From NCBI GenBank assembly GCA_034440635.1, contig JAOTON010000056.1, forward strand, positions 1,273,501 to 1,337,500: 64,000 nt of DNA, given 5' to 3'. The translations under genes were made by a program, and so were the position numbers. The notes under the pieces were generated by a model. The model made no database searches and was not told the DNA's origin. It saw only the letters and a list, made by a program, of their open reading frames with translations. Each line of letters starts with the position of its first letter. The stretch's first letter is position 1. The DNA comes from Lepas anatifera. Its lineage: Eukaryota; Arthropoda; Thecostraca; Lepadidae. Shown here piece by piece: positions 1-10,459 of this stretch.

Positions 1-1505
1 CAGGGCACAGAGAACGGCACAGAGAGAACGGCGCTCAGACACCAGATCACGTGTACAACAGAGCACAGAGAACGGCACAGAGAACAGCGCTCAGACACCA
101 GATCACGTGTACAACAGGGCACAGAGAGAACGGCACAGAGAGAACAGCGCTCAGACAACAGATCACGTGTACAACAGGGCACAGAGAACGGCACAGAGAG
201 AACAGCGCTCAGACAACAGATCACGTGTACAACAGGGCACAGAGAACGGCACAGAGAGAACAGCGCTCAAACACCAGATCACGTGTACAACAGAGCACAG
301 AGAACGGCACAGAGAGAACAGCGCTCAGACACCAGGCCACGTGTACAACAGGGCACAGAGAACGGCACAGAGAGAACAGCGCTCAGACAACAGATCAAGT
401 GTACAACAGGGCACAGAGAACGGCACAGAGAGAACAGCGCTCAAACACCAGATCACGTGTACAACAGAGCACAGAGAACGGCACAGAGAGAACAGCGCTC
501 AGACACCAGGCCACGTGTACAACAGGGCACAGAGAACGGCACAGAGAGAACAGCGCTCAGGCAACAGATCACGTGTACAACAGGGCATAGAGAACGGCAC
601 AGAGAGAACAGCGCTCAGACACCAGGTCACGTGTACAACAGGGCACAGAGAACGGCACAGAGAGAACAGCGCTCAGACAACAGATTACGTGTACAACAGG
701 GCACAGAGAACGGCACAGAAAGAACGGCGCTCAAACACCAGATCACGTGTACAACAGAGCACAGAGAACGGCACAGAGAGAACAGCGCTCAGACACCAGG
801 CCACGTGTACAACAGGGCACAGAGAACGGCACAGAGAGAACAGCGCTCAGACAACAGATCACGTGTACAACAGGGCACAGAGAACGGCACAGAGAGAACA
901 GCGCTCAGACAACAGATCACGTGTACAACAGAGCACAGAGAACGGCACAGAGAGAACAGCGCTCAGACACCAGGCCACGTGTACAACAGGGCACAGAGAA
1001 CGGCACAGAGAGAACAGCGCTCAGACAACAGATCAAGTGTACAACAGGGCACAGAGAACGGCACAGAGAACAGCGCTCAAACACCAGATCACGTGTACAA
1101 CAGAGCACAGAGAACGGCACAGAGAGAACAGCGCTCAGACAACAGATCACGTGTACAACAGGGCACAGAGAACGGCACAGAGAGAACAGCGCTCAGACAA
1201 CAGATCACGTGTACAACAGGGCACAGAGAACGGCACAGAGAGAACAGCGCTCAGACACCAGACCACGTGTACAACAGGGCACAGAGAACGGCACAGAGAA
1301 CAGCGCTCAGATACCAGGCCACGTGTACAACAGAGCACAGAGAACGGCACAGAGAACAGCGCTCAAACACCAGATCACGTGTACAACAGAGCACAGAGAA
1401 CGGCACAGAGAGAACAGCGCTCAGACAACAGATCACGTGTACAACAGGGCACAGAGAGAACGGCACAGAGAGAACAGCGCTCAGACACCAGGCCACGTGT
1501 AAGAC
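1..1505. repeat. 58-bp minisatellite with CACGTG in each unit
   Basis: About 26 tandem units, mostly 58 bp with 54- and 60-bp variants that lose or gain an AGAG or CACAGAGA block. Nearly every unit carries a CACGTG E-box palindrome flanked by GATC and TACAAC. The array continues beyond the left edge. Because 58 is not a multiple of 3 and the unit lacks stops, all three forward frames stay open and rotate through the same three peptides; this is not a gene. In the Lar transcript it would be intronic, on the antisense of the shown strand. Confidence 0.95.
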
Positions 1506-2002
1506 ACACGCGAACCCGTGCCTACAGTTCAAACGACCCGAATACGCTGGACTAAACACATATAGCGAATAGGTCAAACTAGTTCCCTACTGTTTTCCAA
1601 TTAATATGCTTTAAAGTTTAAACTGATGCGATTCGCAGGTCTGTATACGAATGAACAGCTGACGCGTTTTCGGATGATCCTATTATAAAAACTCGGTTTG
1701 TATTCAAATAATCCTTCAGTCCAATCCCAGTCACTACTAATCTTTCGGCTGATTGCAAGCCCACCAGACCCCATTCCAGATACAGTTTGCTCTTGACCAA
1801 CACTGTTCATATCATAGTCTTACTCGATCTTTTTTCGGAGGGAGAGGGTAGTCCCAGAACTATCTCGCCGATTACCAAGTGCCCATACCTACAGTATTTG
1901 TGGCTACAGGAATCTATAACAGAAGCCACACCCGGACCTCTGCGTCAGCTAATGACAGGATTTCCCCTGTCCGGGAGAGGGAAACGTCAGAACAGTGCTC
2001 AC
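1506..2002. other. Intronic DNA, nothing recognised
   Basis: Unique-looking AT-rich sequence between the 58-bp array and the donor of the transmembrane exon. No reading frame with family similarity and no repeat was seen. Confidence 0.6.
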
Positions 2003-2232
2003 CGTCTGGCGGCGATGACCAGGTAGAGTACGGACAGCACCAGCAGCGCCAGTCCCGCCACCACCGGGCCCACCACCCAGACCAGGCCCGAGTCGGCGCC
2101 GCCGGCCGTGCGAGGCACCTCCACCCGGTCCACCGGCTGGCTGGGGTTGGGCCGCTCCGGCAGCGCACCGGCCGGCAGCCGCTTCATGTCCAGACTCAGC
2201 GGTCCCGAGTACGGCGAGGAGGTGAACAGCTC
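2003..2232 (-). CDS. Lar: Lar exon 15: extracellular stalk and transmembrane helix
   Basis: Phase 0 to 2, 230 bases. It starts ELFTSSPYSGPLSLDM, matching the TSSPFSEFLSLDM segment of insect Lar. A Pro-rich stalk follows (residues 17-48), then a hydrophobic helix of about 24 residues (exon residues 50-73) and the basic stop-transfer AARR. Acceptor cttcatcag; donor gtgagc. The first 25 coding bases and the acceptor are the template of the 45-bp minisatellite that fills the upstream intron. The cytoplasmic exons lie to the left of the window or within its unexplained first 2 kb; none was found here. Confidence 0.93.
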
Positions 2233-3310
2233 CTGATGAAGAGGGACGCGTCAGTACGGCGAGGAGGTGAACAGCTCCTGACGGGGAGGGACACGTCAGT
2301 ACGGCGAGGAGGTGAACAGCTCCTGACGGAGAGGGATGCGTCAGTACGGTGAGGAGGTGAACAGCTCCTGATGGAGAGGGAAGCGTCAGTACGGCGAGGA
2401 GGTGAACAGCTCTTGACGGAGAGGGACGCGTCAGTACGGCGAGGAGGTGAACAGCTCCTGACGGAGAGGGACGCGTCAGTACGGCGAGGAGGGTGAACAG
2501 CTCCTGACGGAGAGGGACGCGTCAGTACGGCGAGGAGGTGAACAGCTCCTGACGGAGAGGGACGCGTCAGTACGGCGAGGAGGTGAACAGCTCCTGACGG
2601 AGAGGGAAGCGTCAGTACGGCGAGGAGGTGAACAGCTCTTGACGGAGAGGGACGCGTCAGTACGGCGAGGAGGTGAACAGCTCCTGATGGAGAGGGAAGC
2701 GTCAGTACGGCGAGGAGGTGAACAGCTCTTGATGGAGAGGGACGCGTTAGTACGGCGAGGAGGTGAACAGCTCCTGACGGAGAGGGACGCGTCAGTACGG
2801 CGAGGAGGTGAACAGCTCCTGACGGAGAGGGACGCGTCAGTACGGCGAGGAGGTGAACAGCTCCTGACGGAGAGGGACGCGTCAGTACGGCGAGGAGGTG
2901 AACAGCTCCTGACGGAGAGGGAAGCGTCAGTACGGCGAGGAGGTGAACAGCTCTTGACGGAGAGGGACGCGTCAGTACGGCGAGGAGGTGAACAGCTCCT
3001 GACGGAGAGGGAAGCGTCAGTACGGCGAGGAGGTGAACAGCTCCTGACGGAGAGGGACGCGTCAGTACGGCGAGGAGGTGAACAGCTCTTGACGGAGAGG
3101 GAAGCGTCAGTACGGCGAGGAGGTGAACAGCTCTGGACGGAGAGGGACGCGTCAGTACGGCGAGGAGGTGAACAGCTCTTGATGGAGAGGGACGCGTCAG
3201 TACGGCGAGGAGGTGAACAGCTCCTGACGGGAGAGGGAAGCGTCAGTACGGCGAGGAGGTGAACAGCTCTTGCGGGAGAGGGATGCGTCAGTACGGCGAG
3301 GAGGTGAACA
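2233..3310. repeat. 45-bp splice-acceptor minisatellite, block 1
   Basis: About 24 units of 45 bp. On the minus strand each unit reads pyrimidine-rich intron (cgtccctctccgtcag) followed by GAGCTGTTCACCTCCTCG and CCGTACT, that is, the acceptor and first 25 coding bases of the adjacent transmembrane exon. The unit then returns to gacgcg intron sequence. Variants alternate (acggag/atggag, gacgcg/gaagcg, ctcctg/ctcttg), suggesting a partial higher-order order. In the exon frame each copy gives ELFTSSPY and then TGA. Confidence 0.95.
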
Positions 3311-3730
3311 TATATCACTCCATATATCCCTCCAGATGAATAATATCACTCCATAGCCCCCTGGACGGAGTCCACCTTCAAGTGGTGGGGGGTGTGGACC
3401 CTCGTGTCCGCCGCTGTTGGACGACTACAACAGCGGAAAACCAAACGGGCTCCAACTGTGCCCTCTCCGAAAGGCACCTGTCAGCGGCATTCCGGCCGCA
3501 CCGACGGGCTCACGCCCGGTCTCCTCCTCCTACACCTGTATCTGACTGTCGGGTGAGCGGCCATGGGCCAGGTGGTGCGACCGTGGCACTTGAATTCGCC
3601 AATGTTGTCGAAGGCGCCAAGAGTCAAGCGCTAGACGCTTTTGCGCCAATCGATAGATATCAGAACTGTCATTGTACTTGTTGATAACCGAAATAAATGT
3701 ATGTATGTATGTATGTATGTATGTATCTAC
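3311..3730 (+). mobile_element. LINE 5' region or separate retroelement tail
   Basis: GC-rich DNA with two atatcactccat copies at its start (near 3312 and 3342), then a stretch ending ataaccgaaataaatg followed by an (ATGT)n run at 3696-3726. That ending resembles the 3' tail of another retroelement, so this may be an older copy fused upstream of the LINE. Alternatively it is the LINE 5' UTR, since the target duplication encloses it. Confidence 0.45.
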
Positions 3731-3971
3731 ACTCTACATCCCTCTCTCCATCACCTCTTCTCTACATAACGCTCTGGGGCTGCGTATGCCCACTGCGGGT
3801 CTAGGGAGCGCATGCTGCGCCCCCGACTCGCTAAATGAGTGAACCGCAAGTTGCGCCCTCCCCGCCGATGGCACCGACGGTGGGGGAGCCCACCGGGGAC
3901 GCCCCGGAGGACGTGGCAGACGGAGGGCCCGAAACAGACGCTACCGCCGGAACCGAAATCAGCGAAGTCTC

Positions 3972-5033
3972 TTGCAAATTCTCTGCTGGAACACGGAGGG
4001 GCTCCGTACTAAGGTACCAGAACTCCAACGCTGGCTTTCTACGGAGCAACCGGCCGTCGTGGCGATCCAAGAAGGTAAATTCTCGAAGTCCGCCGTGCGC
4101 CTCCCGGGGTATCAACCCCCGCTGGTCACCCGAAGGGCGCGAGGAAGACAACATGGTGCACCCGCCAAGGGAGGTGACGTAGCTCTCTACGTCAGAGCTG
4201 GGGTCCACTTCCAGCCCCTTGAAGAACGAATTCTGGCACCAACCGATGATACCACAGAGGTATGCGGAGTGCGCATCCTCGGTCAATCGCCAGTAGATAT
4301 TATCAATATATATCGCCCTCTCATCCGAGCCAAGGCGGAAGACCAGCGGGAAGACCACTTCGATCCAACAAGACTCCCCGCCCGAGACAATGTCATCGTC
4401 CTGGGAGACATAAACGCCCACCACCCCATGTGGGACAGCAGCTGCAGTGATGCGGACGAGGTCGGTAACTGCGTCGCGACTTGGCTAGAACAAGCCAACT
4501 GGACAGTGCTCAACTCCGGGGCAGCAGCCTTCGCCAGTTATCGGACAGGCAGCCAGACAACACCAGTTATTGCCGCTTGCAGCAGAAACCTGGCGCGTCG
4601 TGCCACCTGGGACGTCGGCCCTGACATGGGAAGTGATCACCTCCCGATGCTCACCTCAATCAACGCCTCCAACACCGCCCCCCACTGCATCCGTAAGCCG
4701 AAGTGGGCGTACAAGAAACCAGAGTGGCACGACTGGCAGCAAGCTTGCGAGGCTGCCTTCCCAGAGACGATGCCTCAGCTGACCTCCGTCCAGGCAATAT
4801 CCACGCACTTCACGGAAACGCTCAACAGGGCCAGCCTGAGGTTCATTCCACGCGGCGCTAGAGCTGACGCCAAGCCCTGGGCGCTGGACCCAGAACTCCT
4901 AGAAGCTGTGGAGGAACGAAGACGAGCCCGCAGCCTCCTCCGGGACGATGACCCAGGGTCTCGCGATCGCTGGGTTGCGGCGAGAAAAACGTGCGGCGGT
5001 GGAGAAACGAGTGTCACGCGCCTGCTTCCGTAA
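3972..5033 (+). pseudogene. LINE endonuclease domain
   Basis: Starts near LQILCWNTEGLRTK, the N-terminal strand of APE-like LINE endonucleases. Catalytic landmarks are IQEGK (metal-binding Glu), NIYRP, LGDINAHHPMW (GDxN) and GSDHLPM (catalytic SDH). This frame runs off into a stop at 5033 because of a frame change near 4990, at a gagaaaaacg run. An upstream frame from 3835 (MSEPQVAPSPP) joins only through another frame change and may be the ORF1 end or the ORF2 leader. Confidence 0.85.
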
Positions 5034-6195
5034 CTTCGTCCCCACCACACTCAACAAGCCAGAAAGCGTAGGTAGAGTCTGTAAGACACTGAAGAAGTGG
5101 GAACGGTCTACTGACGATGAGCACCGCAACGAACAGGCGATGGAGGACGGTGTCCGCCTCCTCGTCCGAGATGATGAAAAAGCTAACGCCTTTTGCCGCA
5201 CATACACCTGGGTGTCACGACAAGTAAGAAACCGCAAGCTCGACATGGATGCAAAGCACAAGATGTCAAACCCGGTCTGGCGCCATTGCCAGGAGTGCAG
5301 AGACGATATGGAGGACGGCTGCTGCCGACCCTTCTCCATGTACGAACTAACCCGCGAGTTAAATGCGCTTAAACTTAAGAAGTCGCCTGGACCGGACGAT
5401 GTCAGCAACGAGATGCTAAAGCACCTTGGAAATCGCGCTCGTGAGGCCCTCCTACAACTCATCAACCGTTCATGGACCGAGTGTGTAGTCCCGCAAGAAC
5501 GGCGAAGAGCGATGATAGTGCCCATTCCGAAAGCGGGCAAAGACAAGCGCAAAGTTGTCAGTTACAGGCCCATAGCACTGACCAGCCACGTAGCCAAACT
5601 GGCTGAACGATTGGTGCTGTCTCGCCTTAACTACGCCGCAATCCAGCGAGATCTAATCCCGCCGGAACAGGTCGGCTTCCGCGAGGGCAGAGCAGTTGAG
5701 GATAATATCGGGCGCCTGGTACAACAGGTTCAAGATGGCTGGCAACTCCCCAGGCCAGGGGGACGGAAGGCGGAGGACGGAAAAACCGCACAGAAGTATG
5801 TGCTGCTCGCGTATGATTTTGCGCGAGCCTATGACACTATCGACCACTGCCTCCTCCGTACGAGACTAATGGAAGCCGGACTGCCCAGTGGGTCTGGCAG
5901 TTCCTCCGGGACCGAAAGGCAAGAGTGGATGTCAACGGGTCCCTTAGTCGCGAGCGAGTATTCCGGGCAGGCCTTCCACAGGCAGCGTCCTGTCACCCAC
6001 CCTCTTCCTGCTCTGGGCGGCCCCGCTCGCGTCCACCCTCCGAAAACTACCCGGCGTCACACCCTCAATGTATGCCGACGACACGGCCACCCTGTGTGCC
6101 GGCAACACAATCGCGGCAGCCAGGAACAGAGCCCAGGTGGCGGCAGACACCCTGGTGGCCTGGGCCCGACAGTCCAAAATGACCGTCGCCGCTGA
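4985..6195 (+). pseudogene. LINE reverse transcriptase, fingers and palm
   Basis: Contains RACFRNFV and VCKTLKKWER, then KKSPGPDDVSNEMLK, IVPIPKAGKD, SYRPIALTSHVAKLAERL, GFREGRAVEDNI and the motif A AYDFARAYDTIDH. The frame breaks near 5890. The continuation (VDVNGSLSRERVFRAGLPQ) is in another frame, and a further break near 5985 falls inside the expected GLPQGSVLSP motif B. Confidence 0.87.
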
Positions 6196-7130
6196 GAAGA
6201 CCCAGATGCTGGTTTTATCCCAATGGGCACACGACGAAACTGATTGCTCCATCAAAGTGGTCGGAAAGTCAGTAGCAGCCGCCCCCACCCTCAAGCTTCT
6301 AGGAGTGACCATGGACCGGCTCCTTCATTTCGGCCCTCACTGCCGGGACATGAAACGTAAAACAAGACCCAGAATCGCCCAGCTCAGACAGCTCACCGGA
6401 CGGGACTGGGGCTTGGACGAGCGCACATTGCGGGTAGTAGCCAATGGCTATGTGCGCGGCGCGTTGGAGCATGCCGCTGCCGCCTGGCTCCCTGCAACCC
6501 CACCCTCCCACGTGGAACTGCTGGAACGGGAACTGAGAGCAGCCGCCCGGGTGATAAATAAGTGTCCCCTCTCCACCCCCTCACACGCAGTGATGGCAGA
6601 GGCGGGCCTGGCCCCGGTGGCGGACCGCCGAATCACGCTGGCCGGCCGCTTCCTGGCCAAGGCGAAGGCACTCCCTCCCACGGACCCTCTCCGTGCGGTG
6701 GCGGACAAGCAGGTCAGGCGACGGCTCCCCTCCATTACGGGATGGAAAGACGTGAGGGAGGAAGCCTGGCGCCTCGCCGGGATGACCTACCCAGTGGAAC
6801 TGGTGCCGCCTCTGCGCCCCCCGCCCTGGACACCAACAGACAACATCAAGTTTACACGGCACGTGGGTGAGGGCCTCCGCCCAGATGCCACTCCCACCCA
6901 AAAGAAAGCAGCAGCGACCCTACACCTAGCCGGACTACCCCAGTGTGCCACATGGCTGTGGACAGACGGATCGGCAGAGGGTGGCATCTCGCACGGGGGA
7001 GCGGGGGCATACATCGAGTACCCGGACGGAGAGGAGCAAAAAGTCCGCCGCCCAGCTGGCATGCTGTGTTCCAGCTTCCGAGCGAAGATGGTTGCTCTCC
7101 AGGCCGCCCTCACCTCCGTACAGGACCGAG
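6068..7130 (+). pseudogene. LINE RT motif C, thumb and RNase H N-terminal half
   Basis: Begins at MYADDTATLC, the catalytic YADD box, followed by the thumb (KLLGVTMD). RNase H begins at WTDGSAEGG with its first Asp. The normally acidic second position of the RNase H active site (FRAE in relatives) reads FRAK, so the enzyme had lost a catalytic residue in this copy. The frame breaks near 7130. Confidence 0.85.
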
Positions 7131-7751
7131 ATGGTTGCTCACCGAGCGGACCCCATCGTCGTCTGTACCGATTCGCAGGTGGCTTTGGCGTGTCTCCGGT
7201 CCGGCCCAGCGCTGCAGTCCACCACGCTGGGTGCAGAGGCATGGAAGCTTCTGTTTGAACTTACTCAGGATGACCGCCATATATATCTCCAATGGGTCCC
7301 GTCGCACTGCGACATTCGCGGGAATGAACGCGCCGACCGCCTTGCTCGCGAAGCCTCAGCAATGGCCCAGGACACCGTTGCGGTAGACGCAAGGATCGTG
7401 CAGAAGGCAGTGGCCAGGGAGGCAAGGAAACGCTCCGTGTCTCTGCGCGGATGGTACCGGACTCTGATGGACTCCCATCTGCCACCGTCTGTATCAGGAG
7501 TGTCTAGAGCGGAGGCCGTTGGCATCCACCAACTCCGCGCCGGTCATTGGTCCGGCTCCGCCCTATACCTCCACCGCATCGGACGGAACCCCTCCCGGCA
7601 GTGCCTCCAGTGTGACGACCCCCGCTGCCCGGCGGGTCGGTGCACGACCTGCCGGGAGGAAAACGACACCCCAGCCCACGTGCTGCTGCGGTGCCCCGCC
7701 CTGATGGCGCTGCGACATCGCCTGACGGGCAGCATATCTATCAACATGTAG
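7130..7751 (+). pseudogene. LINE RNase H C-terminal half and CCHC-type knuckle
   Basis: Continues with VCTDSQVALACL (third catalytic Asp), LQWVPSHCDIRGNERAD (His and final Asp), then HQLRAGHWSGSALYLHRI and a Cys/His cluster (CLQCDD, CPAGRCTTC, PAHVLLRC) typical of the C-terminus of I/R1-group LINEs. Ends in a natural stop at 7749-7751. Confidence 0.85.
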
Positions 7752-7847
7752 GAGGCACGGCGGGACGACGTCATCGCGGCCCTGGCAGCCGCATACAGGT
7801 GGCTCCAGAGCCATCTGGCTACTCCTCCGCCAGGAGGCAGGAGGGAA

Positions 7848-7920
<73 letters not shown>

Positions 7921-7941
7921 AACAACAACAACAACAACAGA

Positions 7942-8250
7942 AGGTGAACAGCTCCTGTTCGAGAGGGACGCGTCAGTACGGCGAGGAGGTAAACAGCTCC
8001 TGACGGAGAGGGACGCGTCAGTACGGCGAGGAGGTGAACAGCTCCTGACGGAGAGGGAAGCGTCAGTACGGCGAGGAGGTGAACAGCTCCTGTTCGAGAG
8101 GGACGCGCCAGTACGGCGAGGAGGTGAACAGCTCCTGACGGAGAGGGACGCGTCAGTACGGCGAGGAGGTGAACAGCTCCTGGCGGAGAGGGAAGCGTCA
8201 GTACGGCGAGGAGGTGAACAGCTCCTGACGGAGAGGGACGCGTCAGTACG
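7942..8250. repeat. 45-bp splice-acceptor minisatellite, block 2
   Basis: About seven further units of the same 45-bp repeat on the far side of the LINE insertion. Some carry a ttcgagag variant in place of acggagag. Blocks 1 and 2 were one array before the insertion, as shown by the shared 9-bp sequence aggtgaaca at both junctions (3302-3310 and 7942-7950). Confidence 0.93.
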
Positions 8251-9015
8251 TCCAAGGTGGGAGCTGAAATACTCACAATCAGTGGTCCCGAGTACGCCGA
8301 AGAGAGAAAAACTACTTCTGAGGCATATCTCGACTAAGTGGTTTCAAGAATGGCGATGAACACAACTCGAACTGAGGGGTGGTCACGGTCGGATTGGAGG
8401 AGCACATCTGGACTCAGGGCGCCGAGCTTGCGGAGGACACACATACACAGCTGATGGCAGACGCCGGTGGGCGCTGGGTGGCCATGTGAGGGTCAAGGTG
8501 AGCTGAGAGAGTGCAAGAGAAGGAGAGAGGCGATATCACTGGTTGTGTTTAACCATACGCAAACTGCTATGATCTTACTGCGCCGCAAACTAGCACGAGG
8601 TCAGAACGAGGATCTTGCCACACCCCATCTAGGGACTCCACCAGCATTTCATATGACAAGAAAAAAACAGCACTACACGATACAAATCACTATATTCCAA
8701 AATCTGCTCACGAGAATACAAGGAAACAGGTTGTTCTCGGTGACAACAGCACGAGGTCTGGGTGTTAGGGCGGATTCACATCTGTTTCTGAAGGAAAGCC
8801 AAAGTAAATAACTAAACGAGATAGAAAACAGCCAATACTCTGACCATCAGAAAGGATACAGAGCGTTGCGCACGCTAACAGCTCCAAAAGCAACTACTTC
8901 CCACAGCAATAGCTTTAGCGCCAGGCTGCATCTCACGCCCATTGAACTACCCGAGACGTACCACACAGAGCAGGGTACCCCACCCCGGCTACACCGCACC
9001 CATCAGCAGGCTCAC
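8251..9015. other. Intron between Lar exons 14 and 15, array edge
   Basis: Right after the array, 8283-8303 reads ggtcccgagtacgccgaag, close to the exon 15 antisense ggtcccgagtacggcgagg at 2202-2220. It is a diverged exon-start copy that extends further into the exon than the 45-bp units do. Nothing else is recognised to 9015. Confidence 0.55.
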
Positions 9016-9210
9016 CCTCTCTGGCGTGTCGACCACGGCGCGGACGAAGATGCGGTACTGGCGCTCCTTCTCTAGCGGCCTGTTGACGAACCCGTCGTAC
9101 TCCCTGCCATCGCCCAGCGCGAAGGTGTAGGGGATGTCCCGCTGGTAGAACTTGGCGCAGATGTACGGCCGGTAGGTGGGCGCCAGCTTGGAGCGCCGCA
9201 TCTCCACCAT
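9016..9210 (-). CDS. Lar: Lar exon 14: membrane-proximal domain, second half
   Basis: Sixty-five codons, phase 0-0. Contains PYICAKFYQRDIPYTFALG and ERQYRIFVRAVVDTPER; the YRIFVRAVVDTP block is essentially invariant in arthropod Lar. Acceptor ccctcag before an ATG that is an internal Met codon, not a start. Donor gtgagc. Confidence 0.94.
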
Positions 9211-10283
9211 CTGAGGGCGCGGCACAGGTGGTCGTGAGTGCTGATGCGTGAGGATGATGTCAGTAGTCGCGTTTATACCAGTGGTGGTATTGGCCAGCTC
9301 ATGGGGCTGGTCAATATGCATGGAGCCAGGGTTGACTTTTTGGGGACTGGCTGGCCATTGGGCTACAGCATAAATAGTTGTTGTTTTCTTCCGAACTCCA
9401 CTTTAAAAATTCTACAACAACAAATCGAGAGCTGTTTTTAAGCCCACTCATCACGATGTTGGATGCACGCTTGCTTTGTCTACTTAGTGCGTCAATCGCG
9501 CATCAAGCAAGAAGTCAAATGGAGTTAGAGGCACACTGGATCTATGTAGTGTTCTCAAAAAAGATGGAAGCTGAGTCCAGAAGAAATTAACACCTATTCG
9601 TGCTAAGACCCAATCTTCCATCTAGCCCCCAAGAAGCAAACACTGGCAACGTGCTTGTTAGGCGGCTTCTGCTGAGTGTTGGAATCGCCAAAATGTCACT
9701 GCGTGAAAAGAGAACTGGTGAAACTACTGACGCGGACAGCCACCACCACTGCCAGAAACATTGCTAATGCTCACACCAGCCTCGACAAAGCCCAATCACG
9801 AGTATTTGGCGTGCCAAATATTTAGAATATATGTTAGAGAATGAACTAAAAAATATATGGATGGGCTCCTGAAATTTCTATACATAAGCTGAGGCAGTGT
9901 GAAGAGCTAGACACAGACAGATTTCCTACATTCTGTACTGTCTCTAGGACTTGTTGACTGTAGGACACGTCTGGCCCTTCTAAATGTTTTCACGTTAGCC
10001 TTCTTCCATTATTCGTAAAATGTTGGCCACTGAGAATGCCTCATATTTCAGACGTAAGCGCATCTTTATACAAAAATACCTGTGGAACAGCCTGGGCTGC
10101 TGCATACTGGGCAAACATGCATGAAGTCCCACCGATCTCAATGTAGATTTGGATCATTGGCTAACACACCAGGGCAAACTCTATGTGCTGTACATACAAT
10201 TAGGAAGCTCTGAAGCGTCACGTTCTGTCCATTCGTACGATAAGCAGACAAGCGAGGCGAGCTGCACCCGTCAGTGTCCTCGC
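9211..10283. other. Intron between Lar exons 13 and 14
   Basis: AT-rich DNA with no recognised gene or repeat. It is the proposed GC-AG intron. Confidence 0.6.
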
Positions 10284-10459
10284 CTTTTTGGTGCTGTAGG
10301 AGTCGGGGTGTTTGTAGGGGTTGGTCTCGTCCACCGGCACCACCACGATGTAGTAGTGAGAGATGGGGCCGTACTCCTCGGAGGCGCGCGGCAGGATCAC
10401 CATCACGTCCCTGTTGTCCCGCACCCCCAGCGGGTCCGGCTTCACCATCGGCTGAGGCG
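10284..10459 (-). CDS. Lar: Lar exon 13: membrane-proximal domain, first half
   Basis: Phase 1 to 0. Starts APQPMVKPDPLG and contains ILPRASEEYGPISHYYIVVV, the most conserved stretch of the LAR juxtamembrane ectodomain, then KHPDSYSTKK. The acceptor gggacag is clear. The donor is not: the nearest GT (gtgcag) gives the wrong phase, whereas AAG before gcgagg at 10283 gives the phase needed by the next exon, so a GC-AG intron is proposed. An alternative phase-0 GT donor (gtacga) lies about 45 bases further on. Confidence 0.88.

Larger units (their letters stand above)
3731..7941 (+). mobile_element. Degenerate APE-RT-RNase H LINE (I/R1 group)
   Basis: A near full-length non-LTR retrotransposon: apurinic-type endonuclease, reverse transcriptase, RNase H and a terminal Cys/His knuckle, in that order. 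It ends in a GAC/GACAAC/AAC trinucleotide tail (7849-7941) rather than poly(A). The coding region needs at least four frame changes (near 4990, 5890, 5985 and 7130), so it is dead. RNase H plus APE endonuclease places it in the I/R1/LOA group. It is inserted inside the 45-bp array with a 9-bp target duplication that also encloses 3311-3730. Confidence 0.88.

Noticed and set aside
51..1572. Long arginine/glutamine-rich open frames (up to 482 codons) in all three forward frames
   Set aside because: They are the three readings of a 58-bp tandem repeat without stops; no start context, splice signal or family similarity.
2476..3318. Open frames on both strands with 15-residue repeats (RSCSPPRRTDASLSV; RRGGEQLL-type)
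   Set aside because: The 45-bp repeat is a multiple of 3 and open by chance. The meaningful reading is the splice acceptor plus exon start, in another frame that has a stop per unit.
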